From JAJCYX01 sp965243825 (lineage in GTDB: Bacteria > Chloroflexota > Dehalococcoidia > Lucifugimonadales > Lucifugimonadaceae), in assembly GCA_965243825.1 (NCBI GenBank), contig CBDEVT010000001.1, positions 496,001-560,000 on the forward strand: 64,000 nt of DNA, read 5' to 3'. Positions 44,222-52,603 of the stretch are shown one piece after another. The notes under the pieces were generated by a model, which saw nothing but the letters and a program-made list of their open reading frames with translations, was not told where the DNA came from and did no database searches. The position numbers and the translations under genes are program-made. Positions within the stretch are counted from its first letter, which is position 1; each line of letters starts with the position of its first letter.

Positions 44222-45295
44222 TTATCGCGCCCGCCGCGCCTTCAGTTCTGCTTCTTGCCTGTCCACTTCGTTCCGCTTCACGAAAATCCGAGGACGGTTG
44301 ATTGCCGCCACGTACTGCAGGTCTTTCGGGTACGGGTTCATCATGGGCGTGTCGAAGGTGACCGGCTCGCCGAACGCCAGCCTGATCACCGTCTGAGGAA
44401 GATTGATCTCGGGTCGCGTCGGATACCAGTTGTTCGGACCGTTCGTGGTGAACCTGCCTGCGTCCACTTCGGTCACTCTCGGTACGCCATCGGCATCAGC
44501 AAAGAAATCGACTCTGAAGATTCCGTGCGGCTCGGGCATGAGAGCCCTGACAGCTGCCATTCCGATTTCGTCAACCTCGGGTGGAGCGTCGCTCGTGGCA
44601 GATCCTCTTGCCGTCACGCCTGGCAAGGAGATGCTCACCGTTCCGCGCAAAATGCGTGACTGGCTCTGCAATGCGATCAGGTTGCCGTGGTCCCAGACCG
44701 AGTCCTGCACGTAGTCGCCGGGGCCCGGCAATACTTCAGCAGCGGTGAAGTTGCCCCAGCCTTCGTGCATATCCAGCCACATCTTCGCGTGGTCCGGGTT
44801 GCCTGTTTTGAAAGCGCCTGCACCGCCAGCTCCGGTTGCAGCTCGTAGCCAGAGCTCGCCATCGAAACGCTCAAATGCCTCATCAAGATCGTGCTGCGTC
44901 TCGACCGGCATCGACTCTGGGACAGGAACCTCAGCGGCTTTGAGCTTCTGGTAAGTCGAGAGCTTGTTCCTGCTCGTCTTGACGACCTCATAAGGAGGAA
45001 GCCAGGTTTTCGCAGGCATATCACCCACTTTTTCAGTCACACGCTCTACCTCGGCGTCGTGCATCGGCCATATGAAATCTACCCGTGTCTCCTCTGCGAT
45101 CTGCGAAAGGATGTCGATGTAGTCAGGTTCATCCGCTCTTGGAGCCAGGTAAACCTCGTCTGTAACAGCCAGGTTGGTGTGAATAGGTGAGCTGTCGATA
45201 CCGACAAGATGTACGGGCTCAGGCCCGGCCTTGAGTGCTTCGCAAACGCCGATGGCGAGGTGCCCGCCGGCAAAAGTCACAAGTATTCGCTTCAA
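44222..45295 (-). CDS. ATP-grasp ligase, CarB-like (paralog D)
   Basis: A 357-residue member of the family, first gene of the C/D pair. Motifs: ILVTFAGGHLAIGV, DFIWPMHDAEVE, WLRAATGAGGAGAFK, EGWGNFTAAEVLPGPGDYVQ, and VTEVDAGRF (Asp at the metal site, as in C). Start TTG 45295 with CGGAG 6 nt upstream. A carboxylate-amine ligase reaction is expected from the fold. No peptide or siderophore biosynthesis gene lies nearby. Confidence 0.88.
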   Translation of the reverse strand: MKRILVTFAGGHLAIGVCEALKAGPEPVHLVGIDSSPIHTNLAVTDEVYLAPRADEPDYIDILSQIAEETRVDFIWPMHDAEVERVTEKVGDMPAKTWLPPYEVVKTSRNKLSTYQKLKAAEVPVPESMPVETQHDLDEAFERFDGELWLRAATGAGGAGAFKTGNPDHAKMWLDMHEGWGNFTAAEVLPGPGDYVQDSVWDHGNLIALQSQSRILRGTVSISLPGVTARGSATSDAPPEVDEIGMAAVRALMPEPHGIFRVDFFADADGVPRVTEVDAGRFTTNGPNNWYPTRPEINLPQTVIRLAFGEPVTFDTPMMNPYPKDLQYVAAINRPRIFVKRNEVDRQEAELKARRAR

Positions 45296-45506
45296 CTAAA
45301 ACTCCGAATCCAAACAGGCGCAACAGCTCCAACCGGTGCAGATCGCGCAGGACGATACAGGAACGGACCGAGAGCGCGTGCAACTTCGGAAGGCCAGAAG
45401 GCTCGAATGCGTTGACCAGACGGACTCTTCGCCGGATTAGACGATCTCGAACACTTACTCGGAAGGTGAGAAGTCCACAGTGCTCAGGCACTCACCGGCA
45501 CAAGAA

Positions 45507-46949
45507 TCAGTCCGGCAGGTCGCAGCGGATCAGTACGCGCTCCCGGGAATCTGCGTGGTGGAAACCGGTCTCGTCTGTGGACCTCGCCAGCAGCACAATC
45601 ACTCCGTTTAACTCTTCGCCTGTGCACTGGAAAGTCGCCTGCCCGGTAAGAACCTGGTCGATTGCCAGCGGGACCGCATCTACGCTTCCTTCATCACCGA
45701 ACGGAAGCCCCGAAGAGTCCACAAGCTGAATAGTGGGTGATAACTCAAGGCTGACCATCGTCACGGTTAGATCCAGTGGTGACTCTCGTCCAGAGTCGCC
45801 CGGATCCCATTCTCGGGTCGCGTTCCTGACCTGCGCTGCAACAGTGAATGGCTGCCCGATGACATGACGGCGCTCGTCTGGCTGAAGCTGCACTGCCAAC
45901 CTGAAGCCCTTCTCAAGAGATACAGGCGAGTCAGGGAATGGAACGAAATTCGGGTCAACCGTTGCAGGCGGACCGCCTTCGGACGAGGCCGTTGCAGTTG
46001 GCGATGTGGAGTCGGGTGAAGAAGTTCCACCGCCCACGTCGAAGAAGACGTTGTAGTTATCTCGGACTGAATGATCCTTGCAGAAATCGAGTAGCGGGCT
46101 GTCCGGCCGCGCTCCCTGTTCTGCGCCGAAAGACAATGCAAGTGCCACGAGCTCACAGTAAAGGTGCAGCACTTCAAATGGGACAATGGCCTCTTCCGGC
46201 TGCAAACCTGTGATCTCGTTGAACCGCCCGCCGGATTCGCTCAAATCCCGTTCACTCATGACACCTGATCCGTCGTACCCGAAAGCAGGAACGCCGTCGG
46301 GCGACAACCAGAACTCGGCATCTTCGTCGAACTGGGTCGATGGATACCTGATTCCACCGACGAGGAACAGCCTGACAGGCACGTCGTCTTCGTCAATCGG
46401 TGACGTCGGGGTCACGCGGAAGTCTGGGGTTTCCGGCGTGCTAGAAGCGACACATTCAACGGGAACTGTGATCGGTTGATCGAAGAAGCCGAAACCTGCG
46501 CTCTGCCCTGAGACCTTGACGGTGAATGTGGCAGATCCAACGTCTGTGCAAGTGACAGACAACGAAGACGAGCGAGAATCTACAGGCTCGATCTCGTTCC
46601 TTCCGGTGATCCATTTTATCGTTCCGGTCAGCGGTCCCGTTGTATCCAGATCGACAGAGTTGATTTGCACAAGCTCGAAGTACACATTCTTAATGCGATA
46701 GGCGGAGGTGCGTGTCTGAAAGACCTCCAACTCGAGGGGTATCACCGGCTGTACACCCACTTCGATACCGTTGCCTTCAACTGTCTGATACCGCACTTCG
46801 CTCAGAGCGAATCCACTCTGCTTTGCGGCTGCTAGGATGTCGTCGATTGCATCGTCACCATTCCCATCACCATCAGTTCCGCACGCCGCGGTTACTGCCA
46901 GCGTCAAGATCGCTATCAACTGGAATATCCGGGAGCTGTGCCTGGCCAT
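45507..46949 (-). CDS. hypothetical lipoprotein, 480 aa
   Basis: The signal FQLIAILTLAVTAAC makes it a lipoprotein. An acidic Gly/Asp spacer (GTDGDGNGDDAIDD) follows, then a mostly beta-rich protein with several Cys (SVTCTDVG, VPVECVAS, ALDFCKDH-type positions). Near the C-terminus lies an Ig-like domain that begins QPDERRHVIGQPFTVAAQVR and includes a strand TGQATFQCTGEELNGVIVLL. A Ser/Thr/Pro spacer lies in the middle (around residues 310-335). Likely outer-face; function unknown. It is upstream of and codirectional with the ATP-grasp pair, 211 bp away. Confidence 0.77.
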   Translation of the reverse strand: MARHSSRIFQLIAILTLAVTAACGTDGDGNGDDAIDDILAAAKQSGFALSEVRYQTVEGNGIEVGVQPVIPLELEVFQTRTSAYRIKNVYFELVQINSVDLDTTGPLTGTIKWITGRNEIEPVDSRSSSLSVTCTDVGSATFTVKVSGQSAGFGFFDQPITVPVECVASSTPETPDFRVTPTSPIDEDDVPVRLFLVGGIRYPSTQFDEDAEFWLSPDGVPAFGYDGSGVMSERDLSESGGRFNEITGLQPEEAIVPFEVLHLYCELVALALSFGAEQGARPDSPLLDFCKDHSVRDNYNVFFDVGGGTSSPDSTSPTATASSEGGPPATVDPNFVPFPDSPVSLEKGFRLAVQLQPDERRHVIGQPFTVAAQVRNATREWDPGDSGRESPLDLTVTMVSLELSPTIQLVDSSGLPFGDEGSVDAVPLAIDQVLTGQATFQCTGEELNGVIVLLARSTDETGFHHADSRERVLIRCDLPD

Positions 46950-47110
46950 GGTGTTGTCCGATTCTGTTACTGATTTCGAGACAACTTAACAGAAAGTCGT
47001 CGATTGCAACTGAATCAGATTCAGGCATCGCCGGTAATCGACAAGACTTCTGCTAATGGTGGTATTTCGCCGAGGGAACCACACTCGTGCTTTTCGATTA
47101 CTGTGTGCTT

Positions 47111-47344
47111 CTACGGACGGGTTAGAAACAACGTGACTGCGAAGATCACCGTGACCAGGAGAAAGGCTGTGATCTTGCCCGTGTTGCCTGTGATCCAGTC
47201 TGGCATGTGACTTGATGGAACCGAATAGTCAGGCAGGCCGCCATGGCCTTCACCACCGCCGAGTTGCTCAGCCTCGTTCGGATCGCGCGTCCAGCGCCCT
47301 TCCCGGTGCTCTGCTGTTCCGCGTTGCTTGCTCGGTGTCTTCAT
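47111..47344 (-). CDS. hypothetical C-terminally anchored small protein
   Basis: A 77-residue protein starting at ATG 47344. About 50 hydrophilic residues are followed by a single C-terminal helix (TAFLLVTVIFAVTLFLTRP). The layout (short cytosolic region, tail anchor) is shared with the neighbour at 47446, which suggests a pair of like function. No family is recognised. Spacing to the neighbour on the same strand is 101 bp. Confidence 0.5.
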   Translation of the reverse strand: MKTPSKQRGTAEHREGRWTRDPNEAEQLGGGEGHGGLPDYSVPSSHMPDWITGNTGKITAFLLVTVIFAVTLFLTRP

Positions 47345-47445
47345 TGCATGGTCCATCTTGCTCTATCTACGCGACAGAAGCCGTCAAATCAGGTGCGACG
47401 CCATCACCAGTTTGAAACGTCGATGACGTCCTATCTGTCTGGTAA

Positions 47446-47610
47446 CTACTGGTTTATGAGGGCCGAGATAAAGAATCCGACCGCCACAATTCCAGCTAAC
47501 ACCAGCAGGATCAGCACTTTGCCCATGTTTCGACTGACAATTCCTGATTCCTGGCCATAGCTTCGATCTTTGTCAAACGGAATCTGTGGTCCAGGCGGAA
47601 TAGCGCCCAT
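47446..47610 (-). CDS. hypothetical C-terminally anchored small protein
   Basis: A 54-residue protein starting at ATG 47610, where GAGGAGG about 9 nt upstream is a strong ribosome site. Hydrophilic N-terminus (GAIPPGPQIPFDKDRSYGQE), then one membrane helix (VLILLVLAGIVAVGFFISAL). A 28-bp palindrome lies 31 bp upstream, so its expression is probably controlled. Related in layout to the gene at 47111. Confidence 0.64.
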   Translation of the reverse strand: MGAIPPGPQIPFDKDRSYGQESGIVSRNMGKVLILLVLAGIVAVGFFISALINQ

Positions 47611-47640
47611 GTCGGAAACCTCCTCAATATCAGCCCATGA

Positions 47641-47668
47641 CACAATGTTAACAAGTGTTAACATTGTG
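47641..47668. promoter_or_regulatory. perfect 12-bp inverted repeat, likely operator
   Basis: CACAATGTTAAC (47641-47652), AAGT, GTTAACATTGTG (47657-47668). It has the size of a TetR/GntR/LacI-type site. It lies between the divergent genes 47610 (-) and 47795 (+) and may control either or both. No regulator gene is adjacent. Confidence 0.65.
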
Positions 47669-47794
47669 TGCAAGTAATGGCTTTCGACTGGCGTGATGCT
47701 GCTGTTTCATTCACCCTGTCCTGGAATTGTGAACGAATTCGACGCATTATTCGAATAGTCCGCCAACGAACTTTTCGCGCCTATTATTGCGGCC

Positions 47795-49756
47795 ATGAAA
47801 AACCTCACCTCTGCTCCGATCCACTCTCTGCACACCGAACGAAACGTCATGGTCCCCATGCGTGACGGCACGAAGCTCGCCACAGATATCTACAGGCCGG
47901 CTCATGGCGATGGCCGCCCGATCGAGGAGCCGATTCCTACTCTGCTGGTGCGGACCTCTTACGACAAGTCAGCACCTGAATGGGACGACGTCTGGCCGTA
48001 CTACGCCCGGCGCGGATACGCCTTTGTCATCCAGGACCTGCGCTCAAGGTTCCTGTCGGAAGGTGACGGCCGCTACTTCCACACCTGTAACCCATGGGAG
48101 GGTGACGACGGCTACGACACCGTCGAGTGGATAGCTTCGCAGTCATGGAGCAACGGGAAGGTAGGTACGCTCGGCTCGTCCCACCGTGCAATCGTTCAGA
48201 CCCAGCTGGCGCTGGAGAGGCCGCCGCACCTCGGCGCGATGTGGGTCGAAGCGGGGCCAACGAACATCTTTGCCCACGAGGCTCGCGAAGGTGGAGCGAT
48301 GGCGTTGCAGATGTTCGGCGCACTGCACCTGCATGCTCTCGACTCCCATGAGATGCGAGACAACCCTGAAGGCGCAAAGGTCATCATGGACGCCTTCCGA
48401 GACATGGGTGACTGGTTCCGCGCAACGCCTCTTAAGCCCGGCGAGACGGCGCTGCGAGTTGTGCCGCATCTTGAAAAGACACTCTTCGACTACTACTACC
48501 GCGGCGAATACGACGACTGGTGGAGCCAGAAGTGCAATCACCAGGAGCCGTACTTCGATGAGCATGCTGATGTGCCGATCGTGATCGCCGGTGGCTGGTA
48601 CGACAACTTTGTCGGGGCCAACTGTGACTACTACGAGGCGATGGCAGCGAAGAACAAGAACGCTGTGCGTCTTGTGGTGGGCCCGTGGTGTCACGGCGGC
48701 ATGCGGGCTGAGGCTCCCTGGCACGGCAATGCCGATCTAGGCGTGGACGGCGTCTGGACCAACCGCGTCTACAACCCCGAGCGCCTGCGCTGGTTCGACC
48801 GCTGGCTGCGTGACGAACCACCTGCTTCATCGGCTGATGTCGATGATGACCCGCCTGTACGCATCTATGTCATGGGCACCGGTGATGGCAGCAAGACCGA
48901 CGAAGGCAACATCGCACACGGCGGCTACTGGCGGTCGGAGAACGAGTGGCCATTGGCACGAACCGACTGGCAGACGATGTACCTCCATGCTGACGGATCG
49001 CTGCGCAACAACCAGCCGGAAGCCGGCGTGGAGCCGCTCAGCTACGTCTTCGACCCCGAGCATCCAGTGCCGACTATCGGCGGTCCTAACGTCGCGGGAT
49101 TCAGGATGCTCACCGAGGACGAAGGCGGACCACCGCACGATCTTTCGCCGCAACATCTCGACCAGTGGGGAGTTGTGAGGCCGCACATCGCTGAGGTGAT
49201 GCCAGCGGGCGGATTCCACCAGAAAGAAGAGCCGGGATGGTACGGCGCGGAAGCACCCTACCCTCTACTGCGAGACCGGCCAGATGTGCTGGCTTTCGGG
49301 ACCGCACCGCTGGAGCAGGACACAGAGCTGACCGGCTGGGTGACGGCAAACCTGTGGGTGTCTTCGGACGCGCCTGACACAGACTTCACTGTGAAGCTGG
49401 TGGACGTCTACCCTGAGTCCCCAGATTCGGAAAGCTGGCCGGGTGGCTACCACCTGAACCTGACGGACACCGTGCTGCGCATGCGCTACCGCAACTCGTG
49501 GGAGAAGGAAGAGCTGATGACCCCGGGTGAGGCGTACAGGATCGAGATTCGACTGTGGCCGACATCGAACGTATTCAAGGCGGGTCATCGGATTCGCATC
49601 GACATCTCAAGCTCGAACTTCCCGCGCTTCGATGTCAACCCGAACACCGGTGAACCGATGGGCCGGCACACTCACATGCAAAAAGCAACGAACAGTGTTC
49701 TCGTGGACGCCGATCACCCATCGAGCGTGACCCTGCCGGTGATTCCTGGGAAGTGA
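47795..49756 (+). CDS. CocE/NonD family hydrolase (X-Pro dipeptidyl-peptidase S15 fold)
   Basis: A 653-residue alpha/beta hydrolase. The N-terminal domain carries MRDGTKLATDIYRPA, the oxyanion-hole region VIQDLRSRFLSEGD, and a nucleophile elbow TLGSSHRA (Ser in G-S-S-H). Later come the conserved block VIAGGWYDNFVGANCDYYEA and a His-containing VGPWCHGGM. The C-terminal jelly-roll domain (LTGWVTANLWVSSDAPDTDF) is typical of CocE-type esterases and peptidases. Substrates in the family are esters and amides. Start ATG 47795. Confidence 0.92.
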   Translation: MKNLTSAPIHSLHTERNVMVPMRDGTKLATDIYRPAHGDGRPIEEPIPTLLVRTSYDKSAPEWDDVWPYYARRGYAFVIQDLRSRFLSEGDGRYFHTCNPWEGDDGYDTVEWIASQSWSNGKVGTLGSSHRAIVQTQLALERPPHLGAMWVEAGPTNIFAHEAREGGAMALQMFGALHLHALDSHEMRDNPEGAKVIMDAFRDMGDWFRATPLKPGETALRVVPHLEKTLFDYYYRGEYDDWWSQKCNHQEPYFDEHADVPIVIAGGWYDNFVGANCDYYEAMAAKNKNAVRLVVGPWCHGGMRAEAPWHGNADLGVDGVWTNRVYNPERLRWFDRWLRDEPPASSADVDDDPPVRIYVMGTGDGSKTDEGNIAHGGYWRSENEWPLARTDWQTMYLHADGSLRNNQPEAGVEPLSYVFDPEHPVPTIGGPNVAGFRMLTEDEGGPPHDLSPQHLDQWGVVRPHIAEVMPAGGFHQKEEPGWYGAEAPYPLLRDRPDVLAFGTAPLEQDTELTGWVTANLWVSSDAPDTDFTVKLVDVYPESPDSESWPGGYHLNLTDTVLRMRYRNSWEKEELMTPGEAYRIEIRLWPTSNVFKAGHRIRIDISSSNFPRFDVNPNTGEPMGRHTHMQKATNSVLVDADHPSSVTLPVIPGK

Positions 49757-49772
49757 GTGTCTCGTACCCTGC

Positions 49773-50288
49773 CTACCGGGCGGACCCGTGCAGGATTCCT
49801 CGAATCATCGCAACCTGTCCCGTGTGCTGGCTTTCCTCGACGATGACGTGACCGACAATCCACGCGCCGGGGATCGGCCCTTTACGTGGATGATCGATAG
49901 TCTTTGCCAGTTGTTCTTCAGTTAGCGACCGTACGACCTTCGAAGTCTCGGCACGTACCGCATCGTAGTAGTCGATGAGGTCTGACAGCCCGATACGTGG
50001 CATGGCCATCACCTCTTCGATGGACTGCCTTGCTCCATTTCCCTCTGAAGGCATTCCGAACTTCTTGTCCCATCCGCCTCGTGTCCACTGGTGCTCGATG
50101 TCACAGAACATGCCATTGATCCAGTGATCTTCAACACGGGCCATGTGCCAGACAAGCCAGCCAATGGGATTCGAGTCTGGCGACACCTGCGTGTACGCCT
50201 CTGCATCACTGACGCCGTCGAGAGCCTGTTTCAACTCCGCGTAAAACTCGTCAAATGCGCTGGAAAGCGTGGAAACATAGCTGTTCAA
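49773..50288 (-). CDS. DinB family protein
   Basis: A 171-residue four-helix-bundle protein. DinB metal ligands are visible as His in LVWHMARVEDHW and in VIVEESQHTGQ, spaced as in the family (YfiT/DinB-like). Such proteins include thiol-dependent transferases, with substrates mostly unknown. The start ATG 50288 is followed by MNSYVSTLSSAFDEF. It converges with the CocE gene, 16 bases apart. Confidence 0.88.
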   Translation of the reverse strand: MNSYVSTLSSAFDEFYAELKQALDGVSDAEAYTQVSPDSNPIGWLVWHMARVEDHWINGMFCDIEHQWTRGGWDKKFGMPSEGNGARQSIEEVMAMPRIGLSDLIDYYDAVRAETSKVVRSLTEEQLAKTIDHPRKGPIPGAWIVGHVIVEESQHTGQVAMIRGILHGSAR

Positions 50289-50425
50289 TCTGTCCGCTCC
50301 TCAGCCTCCGATTCAAGGCCATTTTCAACGACTTGGCGTCGGCCAGAATAGTAACAACACTCGTTCTGGACGATCCGCTGCGAGTGGGGAGGTGACTTGC
50401 TAGCTGCACTGCTAAAGTTCCGCCT

Positions 50426-51583
50426 ATGCCTGACCCACAAATCATTCTCAATGCGACCAGACTGGTCTGTCCGGCGACCGGCTTCGACGGCCCTGCGACG
50501 GTCGGAGTTGCGGACGGCAAGATTGCGTTCCGTGCCGAAGACGGCAATGCGGAGTCGGGCGAGGCCGGGCAGGTACACGGCGCTAAGACTGCCAGCGTCG
50601 ACTCCGGGGTCGTGCTTCCTGGTCTGGTCGATCTCCATGCGCACCCCGCCAACTCCGGTTCGAGGTTCGGGGTTGATCCGGACCGATATTTGCTGCCCAG
50701 GGGCTCGACAACCGTGCTTTCTCAGGGCGATGCAGGTGCCCGGAACGTTGATGAGTACATCGAACACACGGTCGAGGCATCGCGGACCGATGTGAAGCTG
50801 GCGATCAATTTCTGTGCGAACGGTGAGTCGAATCCCAACGGACGCTTCTTCAGCCTTGACGAGGCGAGTGTCTCGGAGTGCGTCGATGCCATTCAGCGCC
50901 ATCGCCAGCACATCTGGGGCATCTCACTCAACATCGCTTTTGTGCAGGGCAAGAACGTTGACCCTCTCGAGGTGATGCGTCGTGGGATTACTGCAGCCGA
51001 GCAGGCCGAAGTTCCAGTGATGTTCGGTGCGACCAAGAACTCTGCCGTGCCGCTGGCCGTTCAGTTGGAGTTGCTGCGGCCGGGTGATGTGATGACGTAC
51101 TGCTTCCACTCTGGCGACGGCAGCATCGTGCAGGGTGGCCGCGTGCTCGACTCCGTCTGGGAGGCGCGTGAGCGCGGGGTGCTGTTCGATGTTGGAGATG
51201 GTGTCGCTGCATTCGGGTTCGATACTGCGGAGCAGGCGATTGCGGAAGGTTTCCTGCCAGACACGATCTCAAGCGATTTCTACGAAGCTCATGTGTCGAA
51301 GGGAATCGACCATGACCTGCCGCTGGTGGTCTCGAAGATGATCGCTTGTGGCATGACCGCCGAGCAGTGCTGGCCGCGCGTGACTTCCGAGCCGACGCGA
51401 ATCCTGGGACTGGCCGGCGATGTCGGGAGCGTTGAAGAAGGCATGAACGCAGACCTCTGCGTGCTGGAACTGGACGCTGAGGTCGGTGAACTACGGGACG
51501 GTCATGGCCAGGTGCGAACCGGCAGACGCTGGCGCTCGAAGCTCACGATGAAGGCAGGTGCGTTAGTGAACCGGCCAGCCTGA
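50426..51583 (+). CDS. amidohydrolase (dihydroorotase/deacetylase-like)
   Basis: A 385-residue metal-dependent hydrolase with the split beta-sandwich and TIM barrel of the amidohydrolase superfamily. Motif 1 H-x-H is VLPGLVDLHAHPAN. Later ligands may include the His in TYCFHSGDG and the Asp in DTISSDFY. The C-terminal sandwich contains GMNADLCVLEL. The family includes dihydroorotase, N-acyl-amino-acid and enamidase-like enzymes; substrate not determinable. Divergent from dinB, with 137 bp between. Confidence 0.83.
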   Translation: MPDPQIILNATRLVCPATGFDGPATVGVADGKIAFRAEDGNAESGEAGQVHGAKTASVDSGVVLPGLVDLHAHPANSGSRFGVDPDRYLLPRGSTTVLSQGDAGARNVDEYIEHTVEASRTDVKLAINFCANGESNPNGRFFSLDEASVSECVDAIQRHRQHIWGISLNIAFVQGKNVDPLEVMRRGITAAEQAEVPVMFGATKNSAVPLAVQLELLRPGDVMTYCFHSGDGSIVQGGRVLDSVWEARERGVLFDVGDGVAAFGFDTAEQAIAEGFLPDTISSDFYEAHVSKGIDHDLPLVVSKMIACGMTAEQCWPRVTSEPTRILGLAGDVGSVEEGMNADLCVLELDAEVGELRDGHGQVRTGRRWRSKLTMKAGALVNRPA

Positions 51584-51625
51584 AGATCCGAGTGTTCCCT
51601 CAGCCCTGCATCAGTCGGGCCTGCA

Positions 51626-51793
51626 TCAGTCGTCACGCTCTGCGAGCCACGCGGCAAATGCCCCGCTTTCAAGAGCGGCTGCGATGAGATACATCAAGCC
51701 GTGGGTGGCGTTCCAGCCGTTCACAGCCCAGAGTATCGAAGCCATGGCTGCAACGCCGAGACCGGCCAACGCTGCGACCTGCTTGCCTGACAA
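51626..51793 (-). CDS. hypothetical small two-TM protein, 55 aa
   Basis: A short frame starting TTG 51793, with GGGGGAC about 7 nt upstream. It encodes a hydrophobic hairpin: SGKQVAALAGLGVAAMASIL, then HGLMYLIAAALESGAFAAWL, ending AERDD. It fills a gap of 331 bp between two plus-strand genes. The amphipathic/hydrophobic pattern is protein-like. Confidence is limited by its short length and the non-ATG start. Confidence 0.45.
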   Translation of the reverse strand: MSGKQVAALAGLGVAAMASILWAVNGWNATHGLMYLIAAALESGAFAAWLAERDD

Positions 51794-51914
51794 GTTTCGT
51801 CCCCCAATCAGGTGTTACCAGTTCATAGAGGATATCTGGTGGTTAACTCGGCGGGCGTGAGCAAGTTCCGCAGGCACTTCCCGTCTTGAGCGCGATCTGT
51901 AATATGTCGCGGCT

Positions 51915-52145
51915 ATGACCAAATTCGACTCAGCAGGGTTCCTTGACAACCTGCAAGCCGCTATCGAGCGCACCGCAGAACGGCTGGGGTTCAGCTGTCC
52001 GATCTGTGAAGGAAACGAGTGGACAGTGGTTGACGGCACCACTCCGATACCGGTCAATGGCGCAGGAACAATCAACGCTGTGCCCGTGGTTTGTGAGAAC
52101 TGCGGGTTCATAGCCAGCTTTGCTGTCAGCCAGGACGATGCTTGA
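51915..52145 (+). CDS. small zinc-ribbon protein
   Basis: A 76-residue protein with two Cys pairs: FSCPICEGNEW (C-x-x-C) and VVCENCGFIAS (C-x-x-C), 35 residues apart, as in zinc ribbons. The N-terminal 20 residues are helical. The start ATG 51915 is the only one in frame. Its stop overlaps the next gene as TGATG, so it is translationally coupled to the DUF6941-like protein at 52145. Confidence 0.78.
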   Translation: MTKFDSAGFLDNLQAAIERTAERLGFSCPICEGNEWTVVDGTTPIPVNGAGTINAVPVVCENCGFIASFAVSQDDA

Positions 52146-52570
52146 TGACCACCAGTCCTTACATAGCGGTTGCGCTGTTCTGCGAACGTGTGACCGAAGA
52201 CGAAAACGGATCGAAATCTTTCATCAATACGGTCGATACCCTGAACTTCCGCCCGGACGACCCTTCGGCGGAATTCGATCTCTCTAAGACGCCGATTCGA
52301 TGGGAGGGAATGCTGGTCATCGATATCGTTTTCGGTGAGTATTCAGGCGAAATGACGCTCGAGATGGCCCGTCGCCACGTCGAATCCGGCAAGGTCGAGC
52401 GCGCCATGAGCCAGACGTACAAAACCACTGACTTCCCCGGCATGAACTCGCTCTCCCTGTCGCTTAACTTCACCGGCGCGTTTCCAGGCACCGGGACTTA
52501 CTGGCATGACTTCTATCTGAACGGAGAAAAGAAGACCCAGGTGCCGTTGCTGGTCAGGTTGGTGGACTAG
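52145..52570 (+). CDS. DUF6941-like hypothetical protein
   Basis: A 141-residue soluble protein. It begins MTTSPYIAVALFCERVTEDE and continues FINTVDTLNF, a pattern like DUF6941 proteins (A-x-L-C-E-x-V), followed by beta-rich residues (DIVFGEYSGEMTLEMARRHV; YWHDFYLNGEKKTQVPLLVR). The start ATG 52145 is coupled to the zinc-ribbon gene as TGATG; a TTG at 52142 is also in frame. Role unknown. Third gene of the same unit is the ketopantoate-reductase-like gene. Confidence 0.68.
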   Translation: MTTSPYIAVALFCERVTEDENGSKSFINTVDTLNFRPDDPSAEFDLSKTPIRWEGMLVIDIVFGEYSGEMTLEMARRHVESGKVERAMSQTYKTTDFPGMNSLSLSLNFTGAFPGTGTYWHDFYLNGEKKTQVPLLVRLVD

Positions 52571-52603
52571 CCGGAAAGGCGAGCCGAGTAAAGGAGCACG
52601 GAG

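Noticed and set aside
45219..45491. 90-residue minus-strand frame upstream of the ATP-grasp pair
   Set aside because: Arg/Leu/Cys-rich composition, no ribosome site and overlap with the paralog D start suggest a shadow.
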